From Aulostomus chinensis (taxonomy: Eukaryota; Chordata; Actinopteri; Syngnathiformes; Aulostomidae), in NCBI GenBank assembly GCA_037954235.1, contig JBBMOA010000016.1:27195383-27259382 (forward strand): a stretch of 64,000 nt of DNA, in the 5' to 3' direction. The position numbers and the translations under genes were made by a program. The notes under the pieces are model-generated. The model had not been told where the DNA came from and did no database searches. It saw nothing but the letters and a program-made list of their open reading frames with translations. This document shows positions 1 through 13,735 of this stretch, piece by piece (within the stretch, counting starts at the first letter, position 1; each line of letters begins with the position of its first letter).

Positions 1-11
1 TTTCCACAAAG

Positions 12-56
12 CACTCAGGCATTGGACACGCTATGGTAAACAAACTACATTGTTCG
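12..56 (+). CDS. nrxn1: nrxn1 SS2 cassette microexon (15 residues)
   Basis: A 45-nt exon lies between an AG at 10-11 and a GTAGAT donor at 57. It reads [15 protein letters not shown], which is the known insert of neurexin splice site 2 in the LNS2 domain. It starts and ends in phase 0, so skipping it keeps the frame. Inside it, codon 8 (ATG, 33-35) is followed by GTAAAC at 36, a good donor. Using that donor would give an 8-residue insert, as known for mammalian neurexins. In the family, SS2 inserts sit on the rim of LNS2 and alter ligand binding, dystroglycan in particular. Only 11 bases of upstream intron are in the window, so the acceptor tract cannot be judged. Confidence 0.93.
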
Positions 57-3000
57 GTAGATATCATTCTAATTGTTTCTTAGTTTGGGTATGCCGTGTG
101 TTTCTTTTCTTTCTTTTTTTACTGTAGACGTCATTTACAAAAACAGGGAAATTGCGGTTGGTACTCTTCTGCTTACTTTTTGAATCCTTTTTTAAGTTAT
201 TTCTTCATTCATTGGTTTTACCCTCTTTTTCACTTGTTTCCTGTCCAATTCTGTTTGGTCCACCCTTTCAGGAGCATCATTTCGAGCCTTTTGCATCAAG
301 CTGTGGTTAATCATGAGAACCCGTTGCTGCCTGGCTGGCGTGATGCTCTTTGGCTCAGCCAGTTGTGTGTTTGCCTGGCATGCACTTGGACTGCGTGTTG
401 GCTCACTCACATGATTGTCGAGCTGTGTTTGTCTTTGGTGCTCTTCTGGTGCTTTCTTAACTATTTTTGTGGTTTTGCAGTGTCCATACATTTCTGCATG
501 CATCTGACGCCTCAGCAAGTGTCTACATACTGATTCCACATCCAAATCAAACATTGGGAACTTTTTCTTTTTGTATGCATATCAGCAAAAAGAAAAGACA
601 AAGGCATGCATGTGTATTTTCCTCAAATGTTTGCGCACTAAAAGTTGTGCTTCTCATCGCATGTTCTCATTCACTAACCCAGCAGCACGTTCTGATTTCT
701 TTTTTTAGAACTGCTGATTGTACTAATGCAGAATTTAATGGAACTAACCTGGTGAACATTCTACTAACACCATTTTTGTGTCTGCTAAACTACTTTTAAG
801 TTGCATCAGGGGCAATACTAACACTGTAGTCTGGCCAGTTCACTAACCCTCCAACTAAAATAGCATTCCTTTGGGGGCAACTAATCAAACTGGACAAAAT
901 AAAAATATAAAAAAAGGAAAAAAGACAATTAAAAACAGACATGAAAATGGGTTTCAGAAAAAAAGAACATATAGGGAGATCTGTCACAGACAGGAGGAAG
1001 GATACTAATAGCATCCCGGTATATAGGCTGTCTGAGTGTAGCGTGTCCTTTCCTTGTGCTTTGTTGTCTAGGTAACAATATCAGTGGATGGGATCCTGAC
1101 CACCACAGGATATACACAGGAGGACTACACCATGCTCGGCTCTGATGACTTCTTCTATGTCGGAGGGAGTCCTAGCACAGCTGACTTGCCTGGCTCTCCA
1201 GTGAGCAACAACTTCATGGGCTGCCTGAAGGAGGTAAACACCAGCCCTCTGAGCGCTCAGTGGACTCAACATGAGTTGTTTCACCTTCGGACTCCCGCAC
1301 GCCACCCACACACTGACCCTGTCTCATCCTTCACACTTTTCTAAAGTTAGTTTTCCTGGCATTCTCCCACACAAACTTGGTTTCAGTTAATGCAGTCACA
1401 CATGCTCAGCCAGGGGTAAACTCCTCTCAGCTACCCCCCCAATCATGGAGCTCCGTCAGATGAGCTTCAGAGTGCAGGGGTGATCCTGAAATCCTGCAGC
1501 TGAATTTTCATGAGCCCGCTGGTGCTCTTAAAAACCCTTTTCCTCCGCTGGGTGTATTCATGGCCATACTGATGGTTCTCAGAGCACTTAGCCAGTGACT
1601 CATGCTGCTATTTTCACCGTCTTTATTTCTGTTTACAGGAATTAAATGCCAGTGTGTCCAAACATTCATTTGGGGATACGCAGTACAGTAACAGACAGAT
1701 ATAATCGGTGTACTGTCATAGGTGGTAGAAATGTACTTGACTGTTTGACATATTAGGGCTATGAGATCAGTTTGTATTTGGGCTATGCCACGCTGGGTAC
1801 AGCCAGTATTTTGTCCCTCTGAGATGACGTGACAATTCTACAATTCTCCAATTCTCCAGTTTCATTTAGCAGACACTTTTGTCCAAAGCGACGTACAACA
1901 CAAGCAAGAATTTAGACTTAATTAAGGAAAAGTCCATAGGAAGCGCAAAAGTGCTTCACTTGTGATTTGGTCACAGGTACTGCCATCTAGTGGCAGAAGA
2001 AGTGTCGCCCCCCCTCCCCCTTTTTTTATTTTTTTTAATATATAACAGACATACAACATCACACAACCCAGTTGGTGCTACATAGTCACTAAGTGCTGGG
2101 TCTTGGACCCTCTGACTGATTCTACCACAAAGAGGAGCAGAGTCAGGTTCAGTGCCTCTGTGCTCTCTGAACAATTGAGTCTTCAATTGACTCTTAAAAG
2201 TAGAAAGGGACTCAGCAGAACGCACAGAGTTCGGGAGTTGGTTCCACCATTTGGGAACAACAGAAGAGAAGAGTCTGGCTAGAGATTTGGAGCAGCGCTG
2301 GGCTGGAAGCACCAGGCGTCTTTGGCAGACGTGACGCAGGTCATTTCCCCACTACAAGTTTCATGATTCATTCATTTTACTTTCAGCTGTACAGCAGTAT
2401 TTTGAATTTGCTAGTTAATGGGAATTCTGACCCGCAGCATTCATGTCAGAAGAAACCAGGGAGACACAAAGATGTGCAGCAGAAAACCCCCAAAGCCAAA
2501 TGATCCATTCTTAATCTTTGACCTTTGAGAGCTCCTCCCCATCTTCCCTTAATTTCTGTCCTTGTTTCTCTTTGGGTCGTCTCCTGCTCCTTTGGTGTGC
2601 GACAGTTTTCCTCTCTCTCAAGTGCAGACTTCCTTCCTGTGAGGCAGTGCTGCTCAATCACCAACACGTCCACATGCCGTGTCCTGCTCAATAGAGATCT
2701 GCTTGTTACGCTTGTCCTCAGCTCTGTTGATGTGGTGACAAAGGGAACAGCAGCGTGGTCACCCATGATCTGGTGGAGCTGCTCCGTCCATTATGCATGA
2801 AGTCTTCATAACTTCCACGAAGGAGGTTATGTGATCCCGGGTGTTTGTCAGCAGCTCATGGATGGATTGAGATGAAATGTGGTTGGAGTATTTTACAAGG
2901 AACAAGTGATGAACGTGTGGAGGTGACCTGGATCAGATTGTAGATCCTGAATCCTGAAGACTTTTCTAGCTCTTTGGTAGGATTTAGCTGTTAGCTTTAT

Positions 3001-6000
3001 TACTCTGGACATGGGGATGAATCTCCATCCAGTTCCTTGAGTCCGTGTGGAATGGTTGAACGTTTCAGCTTCGTCGGCATCGCTAGTTCTCTGTCTGCCA
3101 GGTAGGACATAGACAGTCTCAGGTCAGACTCCACGGCAGCTGCCATGAGCAACGATTGATGACTTGCTCCCAAGTGCTTGATGCAACACCCGTGTGCAGC
3201 TTCTGGACCTAGTTGTCATAGTAACTTGTTGGTCGTGATGGTGACACAAATGGTGATGGAGCTGCGTGATAAATTAGTGAGCTGTGTCTGATGCACCTTC
3301 CAGTTTACACAACAAGCAGGCTTGCTTCATCATCATCATCCATTTTGTCTCCTTTGCACGGGCGTACATTGGATTTTGTCTTGGTGGGGGCATCAACGCG
3401 ATCCACTGGGCACCTGCAAGCTGATAGATTTTGCATTTGTAACCACAATTTGCCCTCATGGAGAGCTGATAGAACGAGCACGTGATCATGTAGCGTCCAG
3501 CTGCAGCCCTGGAGCAGAGGCCGCTGGCGTGATGGAAGTGGATGTTTTCCCCAAACTTTATTTAAAGAATTAAAGATTCAAAGTGAGTGGATAATATCGA
3601 TAAAGGGAGGAGCTCATACTCAGACAGACGTGAAGTAGAGAACTTCTTTTTGTAAATAAGAACTTATGATGCCATTTAAAAAAATGTAGTTACATTAAAA
3701 TAAAATAATGTCTCACATGGTTTTCAATGACTTAAGTAAAATAAATAACTAAAGAAAAACTTCAAAACAGTGGCAAATATAGTAGGATATTTATTGTTCA
3801 GCTTTGTACTATACACATAAATGTATTTAGTATTTGTATGACATCAAATGGTATTGTATACACTAAATTTACTCAGTGTATATACAGTAGTTGTGTGGGT
3901 ATGAATTATAATGTCACAAAACAATGTAACCACCTTCAAATCATTTTTTGACTTTCAATACTTCCCATTAAGAAAAGCAAACAAAGAATAACAGCAAAGG
4001 TTCAACGTGTGCTGTTGCAAGTATTTCAGTCAAAAGTTCACTTGATGATGCAGGCTCATTTTCTGCATCACCACAGCAGATACATCCCATAGTTGAGAAA
4101 AATACCTTAAAAAGAAAGAGAAAAAAATAAGTTTAGCTATCAGTGTTGTGGAAGTACATATACAGTATACATGCATATTACACTTGTTTTTGTATGCTGG
4201 AAGTGGAGGTGGTGGGTTACAAATACTCACGTTCCTGATATTAAAACATTTTTGGGTACTTGTTCTTTTGTATTTGCAAACCAAAGTAGCTTGAGTAATA
4301 TTTCAGCAATATGGAGTACTTTTACTGGTATCGATTTTGAGTGCGTCCACCACAGGTGCATACCTACGCAGGTCACTTTCTGATCCATTGTGAAGGCTGT
4401 TTGAGACTGGAGGACAGGTGAGCAAGGAGACAAGTCCAGCTCACAGTCCAAAAGAAACTATTAACTATTGCAATACACAGATACTTAATTGTAGATAAAA
4501 ATGTGCTCAATCCATCCTCTTCATCTGCTTCATCAGCACTCATTTTTTTTCAAATTCAAAAAAAGAGACAATTCAGAATTATGAATAAAATTTCTACAGC
4601 AGCTGAAATTGTTTACAAAAGCAAAATGTCCATATGAAGTCAGTCTCACAGCAAGAAATGGAAAAGTTAAAATAATTAATTTTCCTGACATGAAAATATT
4701 GAATAACATGATGAGAAGTTTGTTTTTTGCTCAGGGCGGCCCGGTGGAGCAGTGGTCCTCACTGTGGCCCCCAGCAAGAAGGTTGTGGGTGGAGCCCCGG
4801 CTGCAGCACGGGGTCTTTCTGGGTGAGTCTCCATGTTCTCCCTGTTCCTGCTGGGTTCTCTCTGGTACTCCAGCTTCCTCCACAGTCCAAAGACATCAAG
4901 AGGGGACCAGGTTAATCCAGACTCTAAATTGACCGTAGGCGTGGCTGGGAGAGCCAATGGTTGTCTGTCTCTATGTGTTGGCCCTGCCATGGACAGGTGA
5001 CCTGGACTGAAAAGTTAACTTCATTCCACAACTAATGTGACTCGGTGTGGACAAACACATTTTTAGGGTATTAGAATTAATCTTGGCAGACGTAGACAAT
5101 AACATGCATATTTTAGATGTTGGACACACAAAAAAGCATCCACTTCTGTCACGCCAGGGGCGTGTGCTCCAGGGGCGTGTGCTCCAGGGGCGTGTGCTCC
5201 AGGGGGCGTGTGCTCAGGGGGGTCTGATCCAGGGGGTGTCTGCTCCAGGGGGCGTGTGCTCCAGGGGGCGTGTGCTCCAGGGGGGTCAGCTCCAGGGGGC
5301 GTGTGCTCCAGGGGGCGTGTGCTCCAAGGGGTGTCTGCTCCAGGGGGCGTGTGCTCCAGGGGGGTCTGCTCCAGGGGGCGTGTGCTCCAGGGGTGTCTGC
5401 TCCAGGGGTGTGTGCTCCAGGGGGCGTCTGCTCCAGGGGGGTCTGCTCCAGGGGGCGTCTGCTTTAGGGGCGCAGCTGGACAGATTTGGATCGATCATGA
5501 AAAAACCCTGTTCAGGGACAGAGATCAGGTTTGTGGTCTCTTGAACAAAGAATGGAAACATGAAGGTGTATTTGATGTTTTGGTTGAGATGGGAGGTTCA
5601 TGGGTTTATTAAACCATGACTCCTGAAGCTGCCGACTGTAACAGTCTGGATGCTTCAGATCAAATGGATCATCATGAGCTCATGAGCCAATCACAGTGGG
5701 ACGTTCATGGTGAACATCAACCTGAGAGGCTGCGTGAGTGAGAGGGGAGGAGGGGGAGGAGACTCGTAGAATGCCATTGCCAACGCTAACAAGTAGAGCT
5801 CATCAATACTCCATGAAGGACAGTTACTGTACACGTGAACTCTGACCTCTGTTAAAGAGGTCACGCAGGTTGTTGCTCTGCGCTGCTGCCTGTGTGTGTG
5901 CTGATGGTGAGGCTCCGCCTCCCTCCATGAGATTGATGTCTTGGAGTGCTTGTCTGGGATCAGCTGATTGTCTTCTTTGTGGTCTTATCACTTCAGCCTT

Positions 6001-9000
6001 GGGGGTGAAATCTGATTGTAGATCAGTTTTTGGTATTCAAGGTACCTGATGTGAAAGGAGTGGACCAGACACTGACGGACAGCAGTAATATTAGTGGGGA
6101 CGAAGCAGTACTGGCTGGATACTGTGGGACACGCCTCCCCATCGCCACGACCGGTCGTATGCACTTGCTTCCTTGCTTTCTGTCTTGAGGAAGCAAATTC
6201 TTCCAATTACCCCTTAAATTTCTGTGTTTCTCTTCCTTGTTGAAAAAGCACAAAGAGCTGAATCAAATAAAGACGTCCTGTTCTGTTCGCATGGCAGCGA
6301 AACACATTGGTATCCAGTCAGTGACAACGCCGTGAGAAGAATCTAAGCCAGCTCTTACATAAGTGTGATGCTCTGCTGTGAGTTCCATCTACCTCTACAC
6401 TTAAGCCCAGTAGATCTGGCTTGCTGATAAACATAATTCTCCATGCAAACGCACTCCCATCGGAGGTGTCCTCATTTTCAGGTGAACGCTTACATTGACA
6501 GCAAATAAAGGACATGGACTCAGACTAATCTGATTTTGCTCATTTCAAGTACTTTATATACGGTGAAAATGTTTGTTATACACATGCAAGCTTTAACCCT
6601 TATGTGGATATCGGTCACTGGATAACCATATTCAACAGTCAGCTAGTGGTGTGTAAGCGATTGCTGTTTTATATTAGCATCATCTGGCTGCACTCTGAGA
6701 CTCCTGTTACACACTGGGCTGGATACGCGAGCCAGAATATCAGTTTCATTCATTCTCTGACACGTGATATCTGAAAAAGCCCCTGATGTTGAATGACAAG
6801 CCTTTTACAGGAGTTTCTCACATGGAAGAGGGATGCGGCTGAAAAGAGGCCATCCTTGTTGCTCCAGCTGCTGTTACACCACATACCCTCCATTATGCTG
6901 ATTGGGTAATGCTGAGGTTGTGGCTCGGCTCATTTTTTTAAGACTTACCAATTACAGCAGCACTCCTGTCTGAGTTCTACAAAGTGGTTCCAAAGATGTC
7001 TTGGTGATTTACTTCATGAGAAGCCCATTAAAATGTCTTATCCTGCAAATCAAGCTACAAAATTGAAGATTGATTAAAGGAACATACCAATTTTGTGGGT
7101 TATACACTTCTTATTCTGCATTTGTAGAGTCAAACAACCAGATAGAGACCCTTTATGAGGGCTGACTGCCACTCAGCTTAGCTACAGTGCTAGCAGTAGA
7201 TCGTCTGAAGAAAGATGTCTCATTGGTTGGCATTTGCTGATACATACCTGGGAAAACCTGGACCGCCTCAGACTCTCATCACATCCTCCTCTCTCAGCTC
7301 CCAAAGCCTGCAGTTTTTCCTCTGTGTGTTATCTGGTCCCGATCAGGCTTAGGTAGGGTGGCCATTCGCGCAACATCAAGAAGGACACTTAAAAACAAGA
7401 CACCAAAAAAAAAAAAAAAGGTAAGTCACCACTATATTGTTACTGAGAGCGTGCTGGTGGTGTATGACAGCAAAGACAGCGTGATGAGTTGCGTCCTCAT
7501 GTTGCCAGATTAGACAGTTGTCTGTGTGTCGTGTGCTTTGCCTGGGTAGTTGCAGGGGATCTCCGATGTTCAGCAGCTGCGCATGAATCCGTTCAGTTCA
7601 CTGTTGACTAAAAACGTGTGCATTCAGCAGATGGTGCTCTTGTAGCACAGTCATGGACAAACATGCATCACTGAGCTTCAACAGGACTCTATCTGAAACC
7701 CGACAGATGGTCAGGTTCAGGATGTTGGTTTGTCCACTGGTAACCCTCCTCATCCTCACTGAAAAAGTTGTCTCTAGTCAGGAACTTTTGGTTCTGTTGA
7801 CCAAAGCTTCAGTGCGTCAGTCAACAGCCTCTTTGATGAGAGGTGAAACTTCTTCAAGCAAACTGAAACGGTCCAGTTGACTACGACACACAACTGAGGA
7901 GGAACCAGGACCTGGACGATGGAGAACCTTCACTGACATGTTGACCAAAGCTCCAATGGTACTTTTGAGGAGTTGCTCAACTCACCGTAGCACAATCATT
8001 GTTCAAGGTGTCTATCTGACTCTAAATAACATCTCGTCATTTTCAGCAGTTCTTTCCACCATGAATGTTGAACAAACCCTCATTCTATTTCAAACGCTGT
8101 TGTGTTGTCATGCAGCTAAGCTAACTGTCTGGTGGGTCTCTGCCCGCTTCTCTGGCTCTAAAAATGCTGAGTCACATCTCCCAAAGATCTGCTGTGTTCC
8201 TTCATGCACAAATGAAAGGTGTTTCCAATGGGAGAAAGGCCCCCGCATGTGATCTTGTGATATCAAGCAGTTGTTCCAGTCAAGCAGACTGATGCAGAAT
8301 CTCATCTGTTTTAGGTCATGTGAGACAGTGGGAATCGGAAGCTTTTTAATTTCCATATGTTTTATATTTAATTTAGTATTGTATGATTTATCCTGCTTGG
8401 ATGTGATATGTGCATGCTCACGCATTCTTCTTTAATTTGCTGTCTAGAGGCCGATCCATCATCTGCCCACATCTATTATAATCACAGGCTGCAACAGGGG
8501 GCTTAATCAGCATTTTATTCCACACCTGCAGTCAAGGCAGCAGCTCAGATTTATCACTCTCCATCTCACTCCTCACATCCAGTCCCCGGAGGCGATGCCT
8601 GATGGAATCTTTTTCTTCAGTCATTATCACCACTGCTTTGTACATTTAGCTTGTCTTTTGCTTTTGTTGACACAAAAGCTGGAAGTCAGAATGAATTCAG
8701 CCATTTATGCGTTCTTTAGCCAGAGAACAGAAGCTTCTTCTGCGGAGGTGAGAGCAGAGTGACGTCAGATTTGATGCGTGTAACACAGCAGCGGCGTGAT
8801 TGAGCTGTGGATCTTTCGAATGGACACAGTTCCATCCTTGATGAGCTTGAAGTGGTTCATTTTACTCACTTTTCTTTTCAGTTTTTTGGTCAATTGAACA
8901 ATTGAATTGGATTATTTCAAATTGAAATTACATTTTACATTGTAGTAAATAACACCGTCCATCCATCATCCATTTTCTTCTGGGTGGTCCTGCCAGCATT

Positions 9001-10490
9001 GTCGTGTGGTCGTCATCAGTCCATTCAAAGGCTGTTCTAACGACTACAGGACGCCTCAGATGGGGCCAAAAGTTCACCATGACCAGAACCATGATTCTTT
9101 GCTTCACTTTCTGTGAGCTCAGGTCAATAAACAGCAGCCTGATAGTTGGGCTCTTACATTCCTCACTCAGGGACACCACAGCAGTGGGGAGACAGAGGTA
9201 ATTATTCACATTTTTACCACACCAGTTAACCCAGTAGCACGATGATACACAAGCTGAGTGTATTTCAACGTCGTGGTTACACACTCACACATCCCTGTCC
9301 TCTTTCATCAGTCAAACACACACATCAGCTGTACACTTCTGGATGTCATGCTGACTGGAGAATGGACTGTGTCTTTGTGTTCAGGTTGTGTACAAGAACA
9401 ACGATGTGAGGCTGGAGCTGTCCAGGCTGGCCAAGCAGGGTGATCCTAAGATGAAGATTCATGGTACTGTGGCCTTCAAGTGTGAGACTGTGGCCACACT
9501 GGACCCCATCACATTTGAGACACCAGAGTCTTATATCATCCTCAACAAGTGGAATGCAAAGAAGACAGGCTCTATCTCCTTTGACTTCCGCACCACTGAG
9601 CCCAACGGCCTCCTCCTCTTCAGCCATGGCAAGCCCAAGCAGCAGCCGAAGGACTCCAAGAGTCCTCAGACTTTCAAGGTGGACTTCTTCGCCATTGAGA
9701 TGCTGGATGGACACCTGTACCTGCTGCTTGACATGGGGTCAGGGACCACAAAGACTAAGGCAGTCAACAAGAAGGTCAATGATGGCGAGTGGTACCATGT
9801 GGACTTCCAGCGCGATGGCAGATCAGGTCAGTCCTGAGCTTCTGTTAGTGTGGTGGGCCAGTTACTCAAATCTATGTACTTCTACTTGACAGCAATACAT
9901 GATTGTTAGAATGTGAATGTATTACTGCACTACATTCTCCCAAATAACCACAAAAGTGAAACTGTCTTGAGACACGATAAGAAATTGAACCTAAACTAAA
10001 TAGCAATGCATTGCTTTGTCACTCTATGCTGGTTCAAGCCTTTTAATCTTCTCAGGTAGTAGTAGTACGAAGTAGTACAACCCATACCTTCCTATGTGCC
10101 ATACATCCCTGATGATGCTGGTCATGTTTGTGGTCTCTCTGCTCTGGGTGCACCTGGCCCTGTGAGCCAAGCCTTTGCGTTGTTTTGCTGAAAGGTGGAT
10201 ACAACCCTCGACCCAGCATCCGCTCGGTTCCTGGAGCTGCAGACTAGATTAAGGGTTTCATCACAGCCCAAAGTGATGGTGGGCTGAAGTCCTAACTAGC
10301 GCTCCAGAGTTCAGGTGAGCTGTGGGGTCGCTGCTCTTCTAGGTCCAAGCTTCACTCGATTTAATGATAGAATTGTGGATGTTTTTGCAAAAGCCATCCA
10401 TGCAGTAACGCCGCTGTGAGTGACGGGGGGGCGGGGTACTTTTCACATTCATTAGATCACTTTTGTTCCAGTTGTTAACACACACACACA

Positions 10491-10542
<52 letters not shown>

Positions 10543-13196
10543 CTATTGGACATCTTTCCTTCGTAGATGAGCTCCCTCTTCTCACTGTTCTCTCTGTCTA
10601 CCCTGCCTACGTTTCCATAGAAACAGGAGGAGGTCTCTCCCAGGACTGAGACAGTTACTGCACAGTGCTGAGCTGAGCGCTGCTCTAATGACATTTAAGA
10701 ATAACTTTTTTCCTTTCATCAACTCGGAGGCATCAGTGCTCACACACTGGACATAAAACGTCTCTTGGATATGACAACTTCCCAAAACAGCTGGAAACAT
10801 CTTGAAGATACTGGCTCTTTATGGTCTTTGTCCACTGTTGAAAACAAGTAAATTGGACAAGTTAAGGGTTTTTCACAAACACTCTCAAAAATAAGGGTAC
10901 CTTTGTGTACCTACAGGTTACAGGCACAATAATATGGCATGAGTGTTAGAGATGCAACTGTATCATCAGTTTCACTCGTCTCCATACCGTCGTGGTCATG
11001 TGACATTTCAAACTACAAGTGTTCAGGTCAAGAAGTGATGAAGTTTAGTGGAACTTCAGTTACCATCAGCCCTCGTTGTCCATCATCCTTACTCATCTGA
11101 ACTGACAGCTGCTGTTGGGGGGGGGGGGGGGTTGCAGTGATGCAGCTTAGTGCCGGGCACCACCTGCCATAAAAGGAAAAGAAGAAGAAGATGGACACTA
11201 CAATTGCCAAGGGAGACCAGCAGGACAAAGTTTTCTATTCTACAGACGCTCCAGCGAGTCTTAGTCTGATGTGTGGAAGCATCTTGGTCCCCGTGTCAAA
11301 AAGTGAGAGAGGAGCAAAGGTGACGGACAGGTGAAAAACGACATGCAGACACTGTTAGGCGGAGGTGACACAGTGGGGAATACCGGTAACACCGTCAGCC
11401 TGAATAAAGGCTGTGAACAAGCTGGCGTCAAAGTGTAGAATCCTGGGTGGTTCTGTTAGTTCACCTGGTGCCATTATTTTATTCTATAAAAAATGTTAAG
11501 GTTAAATTGTGGTTTAACCTAAAACAAGCTATGGCACTTTTTGTAATGTCCAGTGTCATAATGTTGATTATTAATTACCTAATAAGTACTATTTATTTGT
11601 CATTTGTATTTTTTTTCTATCATAATAAATAGTGTACCATGGATTTGTTCCCATGGTGCCCATGCCAAGGTACCCATATCATGGTGCCATTACACAGGTA
11701 CCCATACCATGGTACCCTTATCATGGTGCCATTGCCAAGGTACCTATATTATGGTACCCTTATCAGGGTACCCTTACCATGGTACCCATACCAAGGAACC
11801 CATATCATGGTGCCATTACACAGGTACCCATATTACCATACCATGGTACACTGATTATGGTACCCATACCATGGTACCCTGATCACGGTACCCGTACCAT
11901 GGTACCCTGATCACGGTACCCGTACCATGGTACCCTGATCACGGTACCCGTACCATGGTACCCTGATCACGGTACCCATACCATGGTACCCTGATCACGG
12001 TACCCGTACCATGATGCAGTACATGACATTTTTGACATTGTTGCATTCCCTGTGTCAGCTGATATTTGAACCTTTTAAAACCCATCTGTGCAGAATCTCT
12101 TTTTTTTTTTGCTCATCAATGATGATGGGCAAATATCCATGGATAGAAGATTCCTGGACTTTCCTAAATGTTTCAGAAATGAAAGTTTTACTTTTCCAAG
12201 TACTAAAAAGAAGTAATGTCTGTCCGTGTGTCTGAGTCCACTCATGTCACCATTCCTCATGTCACGCCGTAGAGAAGTAACCTGTGCAGAGATGGATTTG
12301 GCTCTATGCCCCTGAATGACCCGGCTCAGGACGAGTAGCAATACATTTGTAAACCAAATCAAAAATATTGGCAAAAAAATGCAATTTACTGTAATTACGC
12401 TACTGTTGCTCTGGGATACCTGAAAGACAGCCGTGTACTGTCTCTATGGTCCAACGGTGCACCTTGGACCTTTACTGTACTTTTGAAGTAATTGCTTTCA
12501 CACTTTTATTTCTTTATTTTTTACAAAGATTGATCCTGCACATTGCTGCTGGTGTTGAGAAGAGTTTATTGACAAGATCTTCAAAAGGCTTCAGTCTGCA
12601 GTTACGCTCCGCGCCGCTTGAATATCTTCCATTGAAAGGGATCATGTCATCACATCCCTCTGTGGCGAGAGACCATGTGGGTGAAGGTGTCCAGGTCCTA
12701 CACAAGGATGTACAGCAATGCTGTCACACACCACAGTGCACTTTTTGTAATATTTAATAGGTTCAAAGCAGTTTAAAATTGTAATAAAATAATTCACAAG
12801 TCCCCTGAGGGTGTGAGTCACCCAACATACGGAACCTCAGATGTTCTATTAATACACAACACCAAACACGTCACTCAGGACACAACAGAACAGCCAGACA
12901 TAATTATCCTCCGTGTGCAACCCTTCCGCTGCAGCCATGACAGTAGTGGATAATGGTCCATGGCCTATTTAGTGGAGCAAGCTCTTCCTGCAGGAAGCAA
13001 GCCTGTAAATGGACTCCTGCTTTCAGGCAGCGTCTTCTAACCTCGATACATTAGAGACGCTGAGAGACACTCGGCTTTTAAGTGAAGCTTTCTGGGCTGG
13101 GAGCACCACGACCCACTCACCACCGACGTTACCAGGACATTGCTGTGCAGGAGCCCCACTTCCTGCCACGACCACTACCACAAACATACGTGCGCG

Positions 13197-13236
<40 letters not shown>

Positions 13237-13671
13237 CACAAGCATCTCTTTCTCTCCAAGAGCCAATCACATAGAATGATTCGGCCATATAGTCCTCACT
13301 GGATTGCAGTCATCCCCTGTCTAACATCATTTGGGAATGTGTGAGGAGGGTTCGGGGTCATCATGCTGCTGACACAGAAGGTGTGAGAGAGCCCTGGGCT
13401 GCCGTCAGGTCTGATGAAGGAGAGATGGAAACGTCTCCCAAAGTTGGCTTCAGTTCTGATCTTGACTGTCATTATTCGGCCAGAGTTACTTTTCATTTTA
13501 GCTGTAATGTGCAGGAAAGATGAAAAGTAACTTAGAAGCTTTGCTCTCTTATCAGTCATCATGTCCCCTCCCTCATGTCCTTTCCAGACATCTTTATCTC
13601 CATGTTGCAATCTTGTTCTGGATCCATCTCCTCCTCTTTTATGCTCACTGGCTTAACCTACCCCCCCCCCC

Positions 13672-13735
<64 letters not shown>

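Larger units (their letters stand above)
1234..9384 (+). other. intron, LNS2 to LNS3; several repeats
   Basis: This 8,151-bp intron holds an L2-like LINE end (1829-2330), a short teleost-type repeat (2815-2955), a tRNA-headed retroposon fragment (4734-5008) and a G-rich minisatellite (5153-5475). Stretches at about 6540-6970 and 8440-8650 look like ordinary unique sequence with TAAT motifs and may be conserved non-coding DNA. No gene is seen on either strand. Confidence 0.8.

Noticed and set aside
1084..1344. Open frame running past 1233
   Set aside because: Residues after CLKE lose neurexin similarity, and the GTAAAC donor at 1234 ends the exon.
7653..7880. 75-codon frame with a hydrophobic stretch
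   Set aside because: No homology recognised and no splice or promoter context.
8108..8252. Possible zinc-binding start [12 protein letters not shown] (THAP-like)
   Set aside because: Only about 20 residues before a stop, and no further THAP residues. Chance or a tiny transposon remnant.
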